NCBI RefSeq assembly: GCF_963668665.1
Contig: NZ_OY764901.1
Span: 186,001-250,000 of the forward strand
Source of the DNA: an uncultured Anaeromusa sp.
GTDB taxonomy: Bacteria > Bacillota > Negativicutes > Anaeromusales > Anaeromusaceae
Reading direction: 5' to 3'
Length of the DNA stretch: 64,000 nt
Numbering within the stretch: position 1 is the first letter of the stretch; each line of letters begins with the position of its first letter. The notes under the pieces were generated by a model. It searched no databases. It was given only the letters and a program-made list of their open reading frames with translations, and had not been told where the DNA came from. The translations under genes were made by a program, and so were the position numbers. Shown one piece after another: positions 8,514 to 19,041 of this stretch.

Positions 8514-9602
8514 TCACGGTTTTTTATTCAGCAGATCCACGGCCAGCTCCGCGGCCCGATAGGCTTTATCACGCAGTTCTCTCATGCGCGGCAGCCAAGG
8601 GCGCGCCGGGTTTTGCAGCAACGCCTGCACCGCCTCGGACAGTTCCTCCGCCTGCAGGTTGCGCAGCGAGCCAATAGGCTTTTCCCCCAGCATGGACAAG
8701 AAACGCTCAATCTTCGGATCATACGAAATGCCGATTAGCGGCACCTGCATGATCGCCGCGAAAATCAACGCATGCAGCCGAATGCCTAAAAGAACATCTA
8801 AATTCCCCACCAGCGACAACAGTTCGCTCGTGGTATACGCGTCCTGCAGAACCACCGAGTGCTGCTTCATGCGAGCCTGCACCTTGCGCGCCGCCTGTAT
8901 GTCTCCTGTAGACTGCATAGGCAGAAACACAATACGTGCGCCGCAGCTCTCCACCAAATGGTCTGCGGCTTGCGCCAGCGCTTCCTTATAACCGTCCCAG
9001 CCCTGCCATTCGCGGATGGCCAAGCCCACCAACGGCGCTGTACCCTCCAGACCATGACGTTTCAGAATAACACGCCCCAGCCCTTTGTCCACCGGATGCA
9101 TCGCTAGTACCGGGTCTGCGGTCACTTCCTGCGGCGGCCTGCTAATATGCAAACGCCGCAATTCTTCCAGCGAACCTTCGTCCCGCACCGTGATCAGAGC
9201 CGCGTCATTGCCTACGTAGCGCATAACTCGCTGCGCCAAGGAGCCGCAAACCGGCCCAATTCCCTGCGAATACAACATAACCGGCGTACCCATGCGTCTG
9301 GCCAGCCACATGACGCCCAAATAGTAATACAGACTCCGCTCGCTGGTCACGTCCTGAAGCAAACTGCCGCCGCCGCTAATAAGCAGCTTCGAACGCTTCA
9401 AAAGGCGCATCACCGCCGGCACATCCAAACGATGCACCGCCTGTACGCCATGGCGGCGGCGCGTATCGTCCGGATTGCCTGAAATGACCGTAATGATCGC
9501 CTCCGGCGCCAGATCTCCAATAACTTCAATCATCGCCGCCAGCATCGCCTCGTCGCCGGCGTTGGAAAAACCATAATAACCTGAAATGGCAATCTCACTC
9601 AT
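8514..9602 (-). CDS. csaB: Polysaccharide pyruvyl transferase CsaB
   Basis: 362 residues from the ATG after AAAGGAG; an upstream in-frame extension overlaps DUF5693 and looks spurious. The family pattern is clear: ISGYYGFSNAGDEAML at the N-terminus, LISGGGSLLQD, LYSQGIGP and the C-terminal GIRLHALIFA. CsaB adds ketal pyruvate to cell-wall polysaccharide, which in monoderm Firmicutes creates the binding site for SLH-domain proteins. It overlaps the stop of the DUF5693 gene by 8 bp, so the two are coupled. In a diderm the acceptor polysaccharide is not obvious. Confidence 0.9.
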   Translation of the reverse strand: MSEIAISGYYGFSNAGDEAMLAAMIEVIGDLAPEAIITVISGNPDDTRRRHGVQAVHRLDVPAVMRLLKRSKLLISGGGSLLQDVTSERSLYYYLGVMWLARRMGTPVMLYSQGIGPVCGSLAQRVMRYVGNDAALITVRDEGSLEELRRLHISRPPQEVTADPVLAMHPVDKGLGRVILKRHGLEGTAPLVGLAIREWQGWDGYKEALAQAADHLVESCGARIVFLPMQSTGDIQAARKVQARMKQHSVVLQDAYTTSELLSLVGNLDVLLGIRLHALIFAAIMQVPLIGISYDPKIERFLSMLGEKPIGSLRNLQAEELSEAVQALLQNPARPWLPRMRELRDKAYRAAELAVDLLNKKP

Positions 9603-11649
9603 CCCCTGCGGTTCTCCTTTCCAGCAGGTATGTGAGATACTGGGCAATCTGCAAAGCAACCACAGCCAGCACGCCAAATACAATGCCCACGAGCAGACCG
9701 TCAAAAGCCCGCACCGTCGACATCAGCACCGGCGTACGCAAATGAGCAAAGGTTTCCACCAACGATCCCTGAGCGATTGTCGCTCCCAGTACCAAAACAA
9801 AATGCACCAGCCTAGGCCACTGGCGATACCACGCCAGCATAGCCAGAAAAAAGGCCGGATGACCTATCAAAAATTCTTTTTCCCGCGGCCGGGCGTACAT
9901 CACTTTTTCCAAAAACGCCCGTAGTTTTATCTCGATTGCAGGAACCGGCACGCCTGCCGTATGGCCGGAACGACCCACAAAAATCCAAGCCGCCACAGCC
10001 AATAACGCAACACCTAGCAGTGTCTTCACATAAATCGGATAGTTCAGCATGCGTTTCAGCTGCGGTACTACGCCGAGTACAGGCTCCGGCCCAAAGAGGT
10101 TATGGCGAGCCAAATACGTAATAGAAACCAAAAGAAGCGGCGCTATAAAGGTCACCTTGACGCCACGGTAAATCTCCATTTCCAAGAAGAAACGCACATC
10201 GCCCAATAAGCCGGCCACATACAAGCCGCCAACCAAAGAGAAGAGCACCAGCAGCGTCAAGCTTACCGCTCCATCGCCCAGAATGCGCGTCAAAGGCGCG
10301 CCTTTTTTCGGCGAGAGCCAACGCCAGCGATCCAACTGCCAGGTCATGGACAAAGCCGGAATAATCACGGCGCTCGCTAAAGCCGCCACCTGCCGCGCCA
10401 TCAACCCGCCGCCTTTAAAGACAGGCACTATCAAGACAGCCGCGGTAATCACCAGCAATATATACTGCAACAACGGCGAAAACGGCCGCACAAGGGACAA
10501 GAACAGCACTCCGGATGCCGCTGCGCCGAGCATGATTAACGCCAACACATACGGCGAAGGCGTATACTCAGCAAACACGTCGGCCCGGCCAATCGCAAAG
10601 CCTTTTTCCATAATCCCGCTGCGCGTAGCGCGCACATAATCGAGGTTTGTTTCTAGCAGTGTCTTCCCTGGATCGGTTTTGACGAATTTCCGCAGCAAGT
10701 TAATGCGAATATTGCGTTCCTGATCCGTCACCGGCCAGCGATGCGCCGCCTCGTCCGGCTTGAGCTTCAGCATTTCATCCTTAGCGATGGTGTACACCCG
10801 CGCCGCCCGATAATTCACCAAAGCCGCCAAGTCCAACAGGCCATCCTGCTTGACAAACTGCAGCTGCAACGGATGTTCGATCATCCCTAAGGTCAATTGA
10901 CGCTCCTTCATCTTCTGCGCCGTCAGCGCCAGTTGATTCGGATACCCCAACGCCTCTTCGCCCACAAACATGAGCGTGCTCACCGGCTTTTGCACGCCTG
11001 CCGCATCGATACGGGCAAAAACCGCTTCCACGTCCTCCGCCTTCACCAGCGTGTAATTGCTGGGGCGGACCACGACTAAAAAGCCTGCCTGCGCCACTTG
11101 GCGCATCTCATCAGTCGGCAGACCTAAATTCCATTTGACAGCCTTTTCATAGTCGGCTTTTACCTGCAGCACGCGCTGGCCTTCCGCCACCGAAAGAACG
11201 CGGCTCTCTCCTAAACGACGTTCCAAATCCGCTTTGACTTCGCTAAACACCACTTCATCGTGACCAATGACATAAATATCTTCGGCCGCAATGCGCCCGT
11301 TTTCGACTAAGCGACGCCAAAAAGGGTCCGACAGCGTTCCCGTACGATACTGGTGCAGCAAATGAGCCCCAGGCATGCTTGTCACCTGACCGTTTTGATT
11401 CAACTTCTCCAACGTCCGCTCATACACGGCCAGCGACGTTACGCCTGCTTCGCGAAACTGCGCCAGCACGTCTTGCTCCGAACGCCCTTCGATCCGGGCC
11501 AATTCCGCCAGCTCTTCACGGTCATAAACCATTTCCACAGTATGATTGGCCGTCTCCGTCTGATGTCTCTGCCAACCTGCATACAAAGCAGCAATAAGCC
11601 CCAGCGCCATGCAGGCCAGCAGCCAGCGGTTATAACGGAATTTCGTCAA
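9595..11649 (-). CDS. DUF5693 family multi-TM protein
   Basis: About 684 residues. One N-terminal TM (about 8-25), a large extracytoplasmic region (about 30-350), then roughly ten C-terminal TM segments including repeated LALIMLGAAAS / LLVSITYLA stretches. The start is uncertain: I prefer the TTG at 11649, preceded by GGTGGAG at 6 nt; a TTG at 11682 lacks a ribosome site. Family members sit beside csaB in Firmicutes, and the 8-bp overlap with csaB supports a joint role, possibly supplying or handling the CsaB substrate at the membrane. The function is not established. Confidence 0.82.
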   Translation of the reverse strand: MTKFRYNRWLLACMALGLIAALYAGWQRHQTETANHTVEMVYDREELAELARIEGRSEQDVLAQFREAGVTSLAVYERTLEKLNQNGQVTSMPGAHLLHQYRTGTLSDPFWRRLVENGRIAAEDIYVIGHDEVVFSEVKADLERRLGESRVLSVAEGQRVLQVKADYEKAVKWNLGLPTDEMRQVAQAGFLVVVRPSNYTLVKAEDVEAVFARIDAAGVQKPVSTLMFVGEEALGYPNQLALTAQKMKERQLTLGMIEHPLQLQFVKQDGLLDLAALVNYRAARVYTIAKDEMLKLKPDEAAHRWPVTDQERNIRINLLRKFVKTDPGKTLLETNLDYVRATRSGIMEKGFAIGRADVFAEYTPSPYVLALIMLGAAASGVLFLSLVRPFSPLLQYILLVITAAVLIVPVFKGGGLMARQVAALASAVIIPALSMTWQLDRWRWLSPKKGAPLTRILGDGAVSLTLLVLFSLVGGLYVAGLLGDVRFFLEMEIYRGVKVTFIAPLLLVSITYLARHNLFGPEPVLGVVPQLKRMLNYPIYVKTLLGVALLAVAAWIFVGRSGHTAGVPVPAIEIKLRAFLEKVMYARPREKEFLIGHPAFFLAMLAWYRQWPRLVHFVLVLGATIAQGSLVETFAHLRTPVLMSTVRAFDGLLVGIVFGVLAVVALQIAQYLTYLLERRTAGDE

Positions 11650-11679
11650 AAACCTCTCCACCTTAACTTTGCTTTCTCT

Positions 11680-11705
11680 CAAGTACGGCAGCTTACGCCG
11701 TACTG
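11680..11705. other. Perfect hairpin upstream of the DUF5693 gene
   Basis: AGTACGGC / GCCGTACT arms of 8 bp with a 7-nt loop, about 30 bp ahead of the chosen start. There is no T run, so it is not a classic terminator. It could be a leader structure or an operator. Confidence 0.5.
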
Positions 11706-11759
11706 AGGCAACATTCCTTAATTCGCGCTAAAAGAAAAAAATCCTGCCAAAACAAGCGT

Positions 11760-12446
11760 TTAACTTCGTTCTTTAGCAATAATCGTCAGCCGGCCTTCTT
11801 GGGCTTGCACATCAGCAATCACCATCGGCACAGGCACGCGCTTCACATCCAGAAGCATCACGCCCTTGCCGCCAAGGCTTCCCAGCTGGCGCACGCTGCG
11901 GCCGCCTACTTTAAAATAAGTAGGCACAAAACGAATCGTATCCCCGTCCGTCTCAACGCGCCCCTCCACCTGCAACGGCAGGGAGAAGACGCCGCCAACG
12001 CCATAGGCGCCGGAAATATCTATTTTCTCTGGATGAATTTGCACGCGAACTTGTTCAAAGCCCTTCATCTCCTGCCGCAAAAGTTCCGCCAAGCTCTCTT
12101 CGCTAACCGCCAGTCGCGCAGACAGTTTCCGCGGATTCTGCAGGGAAATGCGCTGGTTCTGCAGCAAAGATAACAAATCAATGCGGGCGTCTTGAATATC
12201 GGCGGACAACTCCTCAAAAGCCAAACGATCCAGCCTTCCCTTCACGGCAGTCACTTGCAGCCGTGGCATATGCCCGGTCAACCAAAACAAAGCCGGCCGA
12301 CCGCTTGTTTCCGCCTCCACAGTGTCCGCTTCAAACTGTTTGGTCAACGACGCTTCCAACATGCCGTTCAAGGTTGCCGGCAGCAGCAGCTCCAGCAAAA
12401 TAAGAACTGCCGCAATCATCGCCAAAACAGTACCTGTTTTACGCAC
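11760..12446 (-). CDS. DUF2993 (LmeA-like) envelope protein
   Basis: 228 residues with an N-terminal TM/signal anchor (about 7-25), then a mostly beta domain rich in short amphipathic strands typical of DUF2993. Mycobacterial LmeA is a periplasmic phospholipase of this family, but I see no catalytic motif here, so lipid or lipopolysaccharide handling is a guess. The gene starts 3 bp after prfB and runs in the same direction, so the two are probably co-transcribed. Confidence 0.8.
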   Translation of the reverse strand: MRKTGTVLAMIAAVLILLELLLPATLNGMLEASLTKQFEADTVEAETSGRPALFWLTGHMPRLQVTAVKGRLDRLAFEELSADIQDARIDLLSLLQNQRISLQNPRKLSARLAVSEESLAELLRQEMKGFEQVRVQIHPEKIDISGAYGVGGVFSLPLQVEGRVETDGDTIRFVPTYFKVGGRSVRQLGSLGGKGVMLLDVKRVPVPMVIADVQAQEGRLTIIAKERS

Positions 12447-12449
12447 GAC

Positions 12450-13557
12450 TTAGTCCCCCTGCATTCCCCGGCGCAAATACGCCTGAATAAACAGCTCCAA
12501 ATCCCCGTCCATAACAGCCTGTACATTGCCTGTTTCCGCATTCGTCCGATGGTCTTTGACCATATTGTACGGATGGAAAACATAAGAACGAATTTGGCTG
12601 CCCCATTCAATGGCCTGATAGTCTCCGGCCAGCTCGTTCAGCTCCTGCTCCTGTTTCTGCCGTTCCAAGACAAACAGCTTCGCCCTCAGCATATGCAGAC
12701 ACTGCTCTCGGTTTTGAATCTGCGACCGTTCGCTTTGGCATTGAGCCACAGTTCCTGTCGGTATATGGGTCATGCGCACCGCCGAGTCAGTTTTGTTGAT
12801 ATGCTGACCGCCGGCGCCGCTGGCGCGATACGTATCTACGCGCACATCGGCCATATTCAAGTCCACTTCTACCGTATCGTCAATTTCCGGCATGACGTCC
12901 AACGCCACAAAAGAGGTATGTCGCCGGCCGCTGGAATCGAAGGGCGAAATACGCACCAGCCGATGCACGCCTTTTTCCGATTTCAGATACCCGTACGCAT
13001 TATGGCCGCTGACTAAAATGGTGGCGCTTTTCACGCCAGCTTCATCACCAGCGAGAAAATCCACGGTCTCCACTTTATAGCCGCCCTTTTCCGCCCAGCG
13101 CACATACATGCGCAGCAGCATTTGCGCCCAGTCTTGGGCTTCCGTGCCGCCCGCACCGGCATGAAGCGTCAAAATAGCATTATTGGCGTCATACTCTCCC
13201 GCCAAAAGCAGCGTCAACTGCAGATGCTCCAGCTCCTGCTTAAGCTGATTCAACGAAGATTCCACTTCCGGGTACAGGCTTTCGTCCTTCTCCTCCATAC
13301 CCAAATCCCAAAGCACTTGCATATCTTCATAACAACTTTCCAGCTTCCGGTAGGTTTCGCAAGTGTCCTTCAGCGCCGTCGTTTCCCGCATCAACTGCTG
13401 CGCCTTCTCCGGATGATCCCAGAAATCCGGCGCTCCCATTTCATATTCCAGTTCGGCGATCTTTTCCTCTTTGACAGCTACGTCAAAGAGATCCCCTCAT
13501 TTCCTCTAGCGTTTCTCCAACACGGACGATCTCCACCCGTAAATCTTCCAATAACAT
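12450..13557 (-). CDS. prfB: Peptide chain release factor 2, with programmed +1 frameshift
   Basis: The gene is join(13557..13486, 13484..12450) read on the minus strand. The zero frame starts at an ATG and meets UGA as codon 25 (13485-13483). The site is AGG GGA UCU CUU UGA C, the classic internal Shine-Dalgarno plus slippery CUU that autoregulates RF2. After skipping one T the frame reads through to a 368-residue protein. GGQ is at about 249-251 and the SPF stop-codon-recognition tripeptide at about 204-206. It releases peptides at UAA and UGA. A reading that begins at 13439 misses the first 39 residues. Confidence 0.96.
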
Positions 13558-13584
13558 GCCTTCAGCCCCTTTATTATTAGTAAC

Positions 13585-13960
13585 GAAACACAAGAAAATC
13601 CACTAACAAGAGAATCGGAGTCACGGGAGGGTACGCAGGAGACAGACCAAATGGATACGTTTTCAGGAGATTGCCGCGTCGCTGCGCTCCTCGCAATGAC
13701 GCAAATCCCCCTGACCCTGCGGGCCATCCCCCTTTCGCAAGGGGGGGCTTCAAACCCTGCCTCCCTTATCAAAGGGAGGTGCCGCCACAGCGGCGGAGGG
13801 ATTCAAAGCAAACCCGTAACCCTCATTCGAACCCTCATGTTCGCCGATTCTCTTGTTCAATCTTACCCCGTACCCTCACTTTACTCACTCTACTCCTGTT
13901 CAAAACCCGTAACCCTCATTCGTACCCTCAGGTTCTCCTCGCGACTCTTGTTTGTTCCCC
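13585..13960. repeat. Repeat cluster: intact composite repeat with families B, A and B
   Basis: Intergenic region without a gene. 13598-13637 is a reverse family B copy. 13669-13805 is the intact ~137-bp composite repeat, the empty-site equivalent of the copy split by the IS at 1933-3350. 13811-13862 is family B, 13865-13905 family A and 13907-13953 family B. The composite contains CTCCCTTATCAAAGGGAG and GCCGCCACAGCGGCGG hairpins. Confidence 0.8.
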
Positions 13961-15193
13961 TTACATTCCCTTACTCACCGAGAACTCATTAATCGCTTTA
14001 TCGATTTCCTGCACCAGAGTCTCCGGCAGGCCCTCAATATCCACATTCAAGAAGCCACGTACAATGGTCGCCGTCGCCTCGTCCTCATTCAGGCCGCGCG
14101 CCATAAGATACTCGATCTCTTCCGGCGCAATCTTGCCCACCGCCGCCTCATGGCTGAGCTCAGCATTGTCGGTTCGCGCCTCCAGCTCCGGAATGGCGTG
14201 AATCACGCCTTTCGGATGCAAAATCAAGCCGTTGCACTCTAGATGCGCCTTGCTTTCCGGGGCCTTGCCCAACAGATGGCCGCGATTAATAATGATGCCC
14301 CCTGTGGACAGCGTCCGCGCCACAATCTCGCCGCGCACTCCGGGAGCTTCTAGAATCACCCGGCCGCCGATATCCATATGCGCTCCTTCGGGAGCCACTA
14401 TAACGGAATTCAGCCGCGCCACCGCGCCTCGTCCTACCAGGCGGGTCGTCGGATACATCTGAATATCCTTTACCCTCTGCAGGCAGATATAGTTTGACAA
14501 ATACGTGCCACCCTCTTCGACGATTACACCAGTCCGCGGCCGTACAGCCACTTCTTCTCCCCAGCGGTGAATCATGGTAAAGGTCAGCTTGCCGCCTTTT
14601 TTGACAAAAAACTCACTAATGCCGATATGCATGCCCTTGCGCACATGCGGGTCAGTGCCGCAGCCAGTAATAACGTGCAGCTCCGCCCCTTCTTCGACAA
14701 TAATCACGTTATGCACGTCTTGCACTACTTCTTCCGAGCTAATGTACATGCAGGCCTGCACGGGGTCCTCCACCTTGACGCCAGGCAGAGCCCGGATGAA
14801 GTAGCCATGTTCCTGATGCACCGCCGCCCGGGCAGTATATTTATCCGCGTCAGGCGCTACCGCCCGCCACCAATACTCTTCTTCCAGCCAGTCGTGACAT
14901 TTCAGAGCCTCATCAACGCTCATGATTTCCAAGCCGTCCCCCTGCACCTGACAATGCGTTACCGCATGGTCGGTCTGCAAAAACGTGCCCGAACGCCCAG
15001 CACCGGACACTTCAATACCGATGCCTTCCAAGGAGCGTTTACGCGCTGCATCCATCTGCAGCGCCGGCTGTTCCATATACTGCTCTTCGCCTTGCTGATC
15101 CGAAAACTCAGCAAAATCAATATCTGCGCCGTACAACGCTAGCTTTTTTTCCGCTTGACGCGCCTGTTGCTCAATATCCTGCTGTCGCTTCAT
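13961..15193 (-). CDS. SufB-like scaffold of a minimal Suf system (SmsB)
   Basis: 410 residues. The C-terminal half has the SufBD beta-helix core, with hallmark stretches such as GRGAVARLNSVIVAPEGAHMD and the SHEAAVGKI signature near residue 360. The ATG overlaps the ribosome-binding stretch at the sufC stop (1-bp gap), so translation is coupled. With SufC it forms the two-gene SMS/SufBC iron-sulfur assembly machine found in many anaerobes. No sufD, sufS or sufU is adjacent, so cysteine desulfurase must come from elsewhere. Confidence 0.9.
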   Translation of the reverse strand: MKRQQDIEQQARQAEKKLALYGADIDFAEFSDQQGEEQYMEQPALQMDAARKRSLEGIGIEVSGAGRSGTFLQTDHAVTHCQVQGDGLEIMSVDEALKCHDWLEEEYWWRAVAPDADKYTARAAVHQEHGYFIRALPGVKVEDPVQACMYISSEEVVQDVHNVIIVEEGAELHVITGCGTDPHVRKGMHIGISEFFVKKGGKLTFTMIHRWGEEVAVRPRTGVIVEEGGTYLSNYICLQRVKDIQMYPTTRLVGRGAVARLNSVIVAPEGAHMDIGGRVILEAPGVRGEIVARTLSTGGIIINRGHLLGKAPESKAHLECNGLILHPKGVIHAIPELEARTDNAELSHEAAVGKIAPEEIEYLMARGLNEDEATATIVRGFLNVDIEGLPETLVQEIDKAINEFSVSKGM

Positions 15194-15194
15194 C

Positions 15195-15965
15195 TCAGTT
15201 TCCTCCTGTCATGTCGCAGCTGACGCAAGCTTCATAGCCTTGCGTCTGAATACAGGAAAACATCTCCTGCGGATTGCCGCTGCAGGATACAACGCCGTCA
15301 AAAAGCACATGGGCCACATCCACAGGCACATATTGCATAATATGCCCTGTATGCGTAATGATCAAGCCGGATTTACTGCGCCCTTCACGACGCTTTTTCA
15401 GCGGCAATGTATTGCCGCCATTAACGCCGCGCTGCAAAATACGATCCGCCGCCTTGCCCACAACTGCGATATTTTCAATATCCACGCCAGACTCAGGCTC
15501 ATCCAAAAGCAGCAGGTCCGGCTGCTGCGCCAAAAGCTGCAGTAATTCGGAGCGCTTAATCTCGCCGCCGGAAAAGCCGTCATTCACCGAGCGATCCAAG
15601 AAATTTTCCATGTTGACCGATTTGGCCAAGGCCTCGACGTCCACTTCCCTCTCCCCAGCGCACAAACGCACCATGTCACGCACCGCCAGGCCCCGTACTG
15701 TCGGCGGACGCTGAATCATTACGCCCACGCCGCGGCGCACGCGCTCGTACACAGGCAGCTCGGTAATATCTTCTCCTTTAAAGAAGATACGTCCTCCGGT
15801 GATCTTATAGCGAGAAAAACCCATAATGGCATTGATCAACGTCGACTTCCCCGTGCCATTGGGACCGAAAAGCACATGCACTTCGCCCTGCTTAATATGC
15901 AGATTGATATCCCTCAAGATCTTCCGGCCTTCCACTTCAACGGCCAGATGTTCCACTCGCAGCAT
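15195..15965 (-). CDS. sufC: SufC-like ABC ATPase of a minimal Suf system (SmsC)
   Basis: 256 residues starting at the ATG 7 nt after GGAGGG; a TTG two codons upstream is worse placed. Walker A is GPNGTGKST, the signature FSGGEIKRSE (the SufC variant) and Walker B LLLLDEPESGVD. A basic insertion (LPLKKRREGRSKSG) precedes the IITH switch His, and the C-terminus is Cys-rich (SCSGNP...CVSCDM). It powers cluster assembly on SmsB. Confidence 0.9.
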   Translation of the reverse strand: MLRVEHLAVEVEGRKILRDINLHIKQGEVHVLFGPNGTGKSTLINAIMGFSRYKITGGRIFFKGEDITELPVYERVRRGVGVMIQRPPTVRGLAVRDMVRLCAGEREVDVEALAKSVNMENFLDRSVNDGFSGGEIKRSELLQLLAQQPDLLLLDEPESGVDIENIAVVGKAADRILQRGVNGGNTLPLKKRREGRSKSGLIITHTGHIMQYVPVDVAHVLFDGVVSCSGNPQEMFSCIQTQGYEACVSCDMTGGN

Positions 15966-16215
15966 TGTCAATCCCTCCTGTTTTTCGGAACTGCTAATTT
16001 ATTCACAGCTTCCTATAAATCATAAAGCCACTAACAAGAGAACCGGAGTCACGGGAGGGTACGCAGGAGAGAAACAGTCATAGTTGAAACATTTCCCCGT
16101 AGCCCTCATTCGAGCCCTCAGGTTCTCGTCGCGACTCTTGTTCAATCCCCGTACCCGTCCCATTATAACGAAACACAGAGTACCCGCAATCGGTTACTCT
16201 GTTGTTTCATTCAGC
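15966..16215. repeat. Family B inverted pair and secA 3' hairpin
   Basis: 16027-16064 is a reverse family B copy and 16097-16150 a forward copy. 16162-16208 is a hairpin with CAGAGTA / TACTCTG arms following the secA stop, with only a weak T run. No gene is visible. Confidence 0.65.
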
Positions 16216-18723
16216 TTAGTTAATACCGCAGCAATTTTTATACTTTTTCCCGCTACCGCAGGGGCAAGGATCGTTGCGTCCCACCTTGTCCTTGTTTACC
16301 ACCGGCTGCTTGGGTGCATTCTCGTCCGCTTCCCCATGATTTTCGGTAGCCTGCTGCAAATGATCCTCAGGCTGCGAAATAATGTTCACCCGGAACATGT
16401 ACTTAACGATATCGTCCTGGATATAGTCCATCAATTGCTGGAACATATCATAGGCTTCAATCTTGTACTCAATCAGCGGATCCTTCTGGCCGTACGCCCG
16501 CAGTCCGATGCCTTCGCGCAAGCCGTCCATGGCGTCTAAATGCTCGATCCACTTGCTGTCCAGCACTTTGAGCATAATAACCTTTTCCAGTTCGCGCATG
16601 TTTTCTTCGCCAAAGAGCCGCTCCCGGCCTTCATAGGCATCCTGCGCCGCCGCCATCACTTCCTCCCGCACTTCTTCGCGATTGCAGGTTTCCAGCTTAG
16701 CCACAGTCAGACGGCCTTCCGGCGCAAAGTACTCCTCGCAGTACTTGATGAGGCCCGCCAAATCCCAATCTTCCGGATACGTATTGGCGTCAGCGTAGAG
16801 AGCAATGCCATGATCGGCAATTTTTTCAATCATCGCCAAAATATTTTCCCGGAGATTTTCGCCCAGCAGAATTTGCTTGCGCTGCGCATAGATAATCTCA
16901 CGCTGCTGATTCATGACATCGTCATACTCCAGCACGTATTTACGAATTTCAAAGTTGCGGTTTTCCACTTTTTTCTGCGCGTTTTCAATGGCTTTGCTGA
17001 CCATGTTATGCTCGATAGGCTCGTCTTCTTCCATGCCCAGCTTATCCATAATAGTGGAAATATGATCGGAACCGAAAATGCGCATCAAATCGTCTTCCAA
17101 TGACAGATAGAAGCGGCTGGAGCCCGGGTCTCCCTGACGACCGCAGCGGCCGCGCAGCTGATTATCAATGCGGCGGCTTTCATGACGCTCCGTACCGACA
17201 ATATGGAGGCCGCCCAATTCCGGCACGCCTTCGCCCAGCTTGATATCCGTACCACGGCCAGCCATGTTGGTCGCAATAGTTACAGAACCTTTTTGCCCTG
17301 CCTGCGCAATAATAGCAGCTTCCTTGTCATGATGCTTAGCGTTCAAAACATTATGCGGCACGCCATGCTTTTTGAGCAGCGCCGACATTTCTTCCGACTG
17401 GCTGATGGAGGTAGTGCCTACCAACAACGGCTGCCCTTTGGCATGACGCTCGGCAATTTCCTGCACAGCCGCCTTATATTTCGCTTTCTGCGTTTTGAAA
17501 ACCACATCCGGGAAATTTTCGCTCACTACCGCCTGATTGGTCGGCAGCACGACTACGTCCAAGTTGTAGATTTTCTGGAATTCCGGTTCTTCGGTTTTCG
17601 CCGTACCGGTCATCCCTGCCAATTTATCATACATGCGGAAATAGTTCTGGAAGGTAATCGAAGCCAGCGTTTGGCTTTCCCGCTGGATCTTCACGCCTTC
17701 CTTCGCTTCAATGGCCTGATGCAAGCCATCGCCGTAACGACGGCCAAACATCAACCGTCCGGTAAATTCGTCAACAATGACCACTTCGCCGTCTTTTACC
17801 ACATAGTCGCGGTCGAGTTCCATGAGCGCCTTCGCCCGCAGCGCCTGATTGAAATAGTGAGACAGCTGCATGTTTTCGCCGGCGTACATATTGGTCACGC
17901 CCAGTAATTTTTCCGCCTTGGCAATGCCCGCTTCGGTAGGGAGCACCTGCTTGGCTTTTTCGTCCAACGTAAAGTCGGCCTCTTTTTCCAGCTTTTCCAC
18001 CACTTTGGCTACTTTAGCGTAGATATCGGTAGCACGCTCGCCAGGGCCGGAAATAATCAGAGGCGTTCTCGCCTCATCGACCAAAATGCTGTCCACTTCA
18101 TCGACAATGGCGTAATTCAGCGGACGCTGCACCATCTGGTCCGCATAAATGACCATATTGTCACGCAAATAGTCAAAACCGAATTCATTGTTGGTACCAT
18201 AAGTAACGTCGCAGGCATAAGCATGCTTGCGGTCGGCATAGGTCAAGCCGTGCAAAATCGTACCCACGGACAAGCCTAAAAATTGATACAACTGCCCCAT
18301 CCACTCGCTGTCGCGACGAGCCAAATAGTCGTTGACCGTAATGACATGAACGCCCTTGCCGGCCAAGGCGTTCAAATATACCGGCAACGTCGCCACCAGC
18401 GTTTTACCTTCGCCAGTACGCATCTCCGCGATATTGCCTTCATGCAGTACCATGCCGCCCATCAGCTGCACGTCAAAATGGCGCATGCCCAGCACGCGCC
18501 GCGAAGCTTCCCTAGCTACAGCGAACGCTTCCGGCAATAAGTCGTCCAGCGTCTCGCCCTCTCCCAGGCGTCGCTTGAATTCTTCCGTCTTGGCCGCCAA
18601 AGAAGCATCGCTGAAATTCTGCAAATCCTTCTCTAAGGCGTTAATCTGTTCCACCGTCTGCTGCATCCGTTGGATGGTCTTTGCATTCGGGTCTCCGAAG
18701 AGTTTCTTAATGAAACCGAACAA
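16216..18723 (-). CDS. secA: Preprotein translocase ATPase SecA
   Basis: 835 residues. Walker A is MRTGEGKT (101-108), the DEAD-box region reads [16 protein letters not shown] (about 205-220), and the second helicase domain has [10 protein letters not shown] and [10 protein letters not shown]. The C-terminal zinc finger [19 protein letters not shown] binds SecB or the ribosome and membrane. It drives post-translational export through SecYEG. It stands alone here, between repeat-filled spacers. Confidence 0.97.
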   Translation of the reverse strand: MFGFIKKLFGDPNAKTIQRMQQTVEQINALEKDLQNFSDASLAAKTEEFKRRLGEGETLDDLLPEAFAVAREASRRVLGMRHFDVQLMGGMVLHEGNIAEMRTGEGKTLVATLPVYLNALAGKGVHVITVNDYLARRDSEWMGQLYQFLGLSVGTILHGLTYADRKHAYACDVTYGTNNEFGFDYLRDNMVIYADQMVQRPLNYAIVDEVDSILVDEARTPLIISGPGERATDIYAKVAKVVEKLEKEADFTLDEKAKQVLPTEAGIAKAEKLLGVTNMYAGENMQLSHYFNQALRAKALMELDRDYVVKDGEVVIVDEFTGRLMFGRRYGDGLHQAIEAKEGVKIQRESQTLASITFQNYFRMYDKLAGMTGTAKTEEPEFQKIYNLDVVVLPTNQAVVSENFPDVVFKTQKAKYKAAVQEIAERHAKGQPLLVGTTSISQSEEMSALLKKHGVPHNVLNAKHHDKEAAIIAQAGQKGSVTIATNMAGRGTDIKLGEGVPELGGLHIVGTERHESRRIDNQLRGRCGRQGDPGSSRFYLSLEDDLMRIFGSDHISTIMDKLGMEEDEPIEHNMVSKAIENAQKKVENRNFEIRKYVLEYDDVMNQQREIIYAQRKQILLGENLRENILAMIEKIADHGIALYADANTYPEDWDLAGLIKYCEEYFAPEGRLTVAKLETCNREEVREEVMAAAQDAYEGRERLFGEENMRELEKVIMLKVLDSKWIEHLDAMDGLREGIGLRAYGQKDPLIEYKIEAYDMFQQLMDYIQDDIVKYMFRVNIISQPEDHLQQATENHGEADENAPKQPVVNKDKVGRNDPCPCGSGKKYKNCCGIN

Positions 18724-19041
18724 GCTATATCACTCCTCAAAACATCGCCGCGAAGGCGTTATATTCCATCTATCAATTCTAGCAGAAGGCGGCAGAGAAG
18801 TCAAAATGAAGAGACGCTTTATTAACAGGAGTAGAGTGAGTAGAGTGAGGGTACGGGATACAGTTTTAATATAGAACTATATTATTCGGCTCTTCCGTTA
18901 AAGAAGAAAAGCCCCGGCTTTGCCGAGGCTTTTCTTTAACGAAAGAGCTATGATAGAGATTACCGCATTTTCTTTTCTGCGTACCCTCCCTTTACTCCCT
19001 CTACTCTTGTTCAAATACGTTTTTCGCCCTCTAGCCCCAAC
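18724..19041. repeat. Intergenic region with an inverted family A pair around a terminator
   Basis: 18824-18856 is a reverse family A copy and 18981-19013 a forward copy; their arms are complementary over ~28 bp and enclose the hpf terminator at 18890-18945. No gene is seen. Confidence 0.7.
18890..18945 (-). terminator. Intrinsic terminator after hpf
   Basis: GTTAAAGAAGAAAAGCC on one side pairs with GGCTTTTCTTTAAC on the other, around a CGGC-TTT-GCCG core. T runs follow on the minus strand. Confidence 0.85.

Noticed and set aside
13669..13805. A CRISPR array or tRNA-like cluster in the repeat-rich spacers
   Set aside because: The repeats are unequal, in both orientations, without regular spacers, and none folds like a tRNA. 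No cas gene is present. I recognised no tRNA or rRNA in the window.
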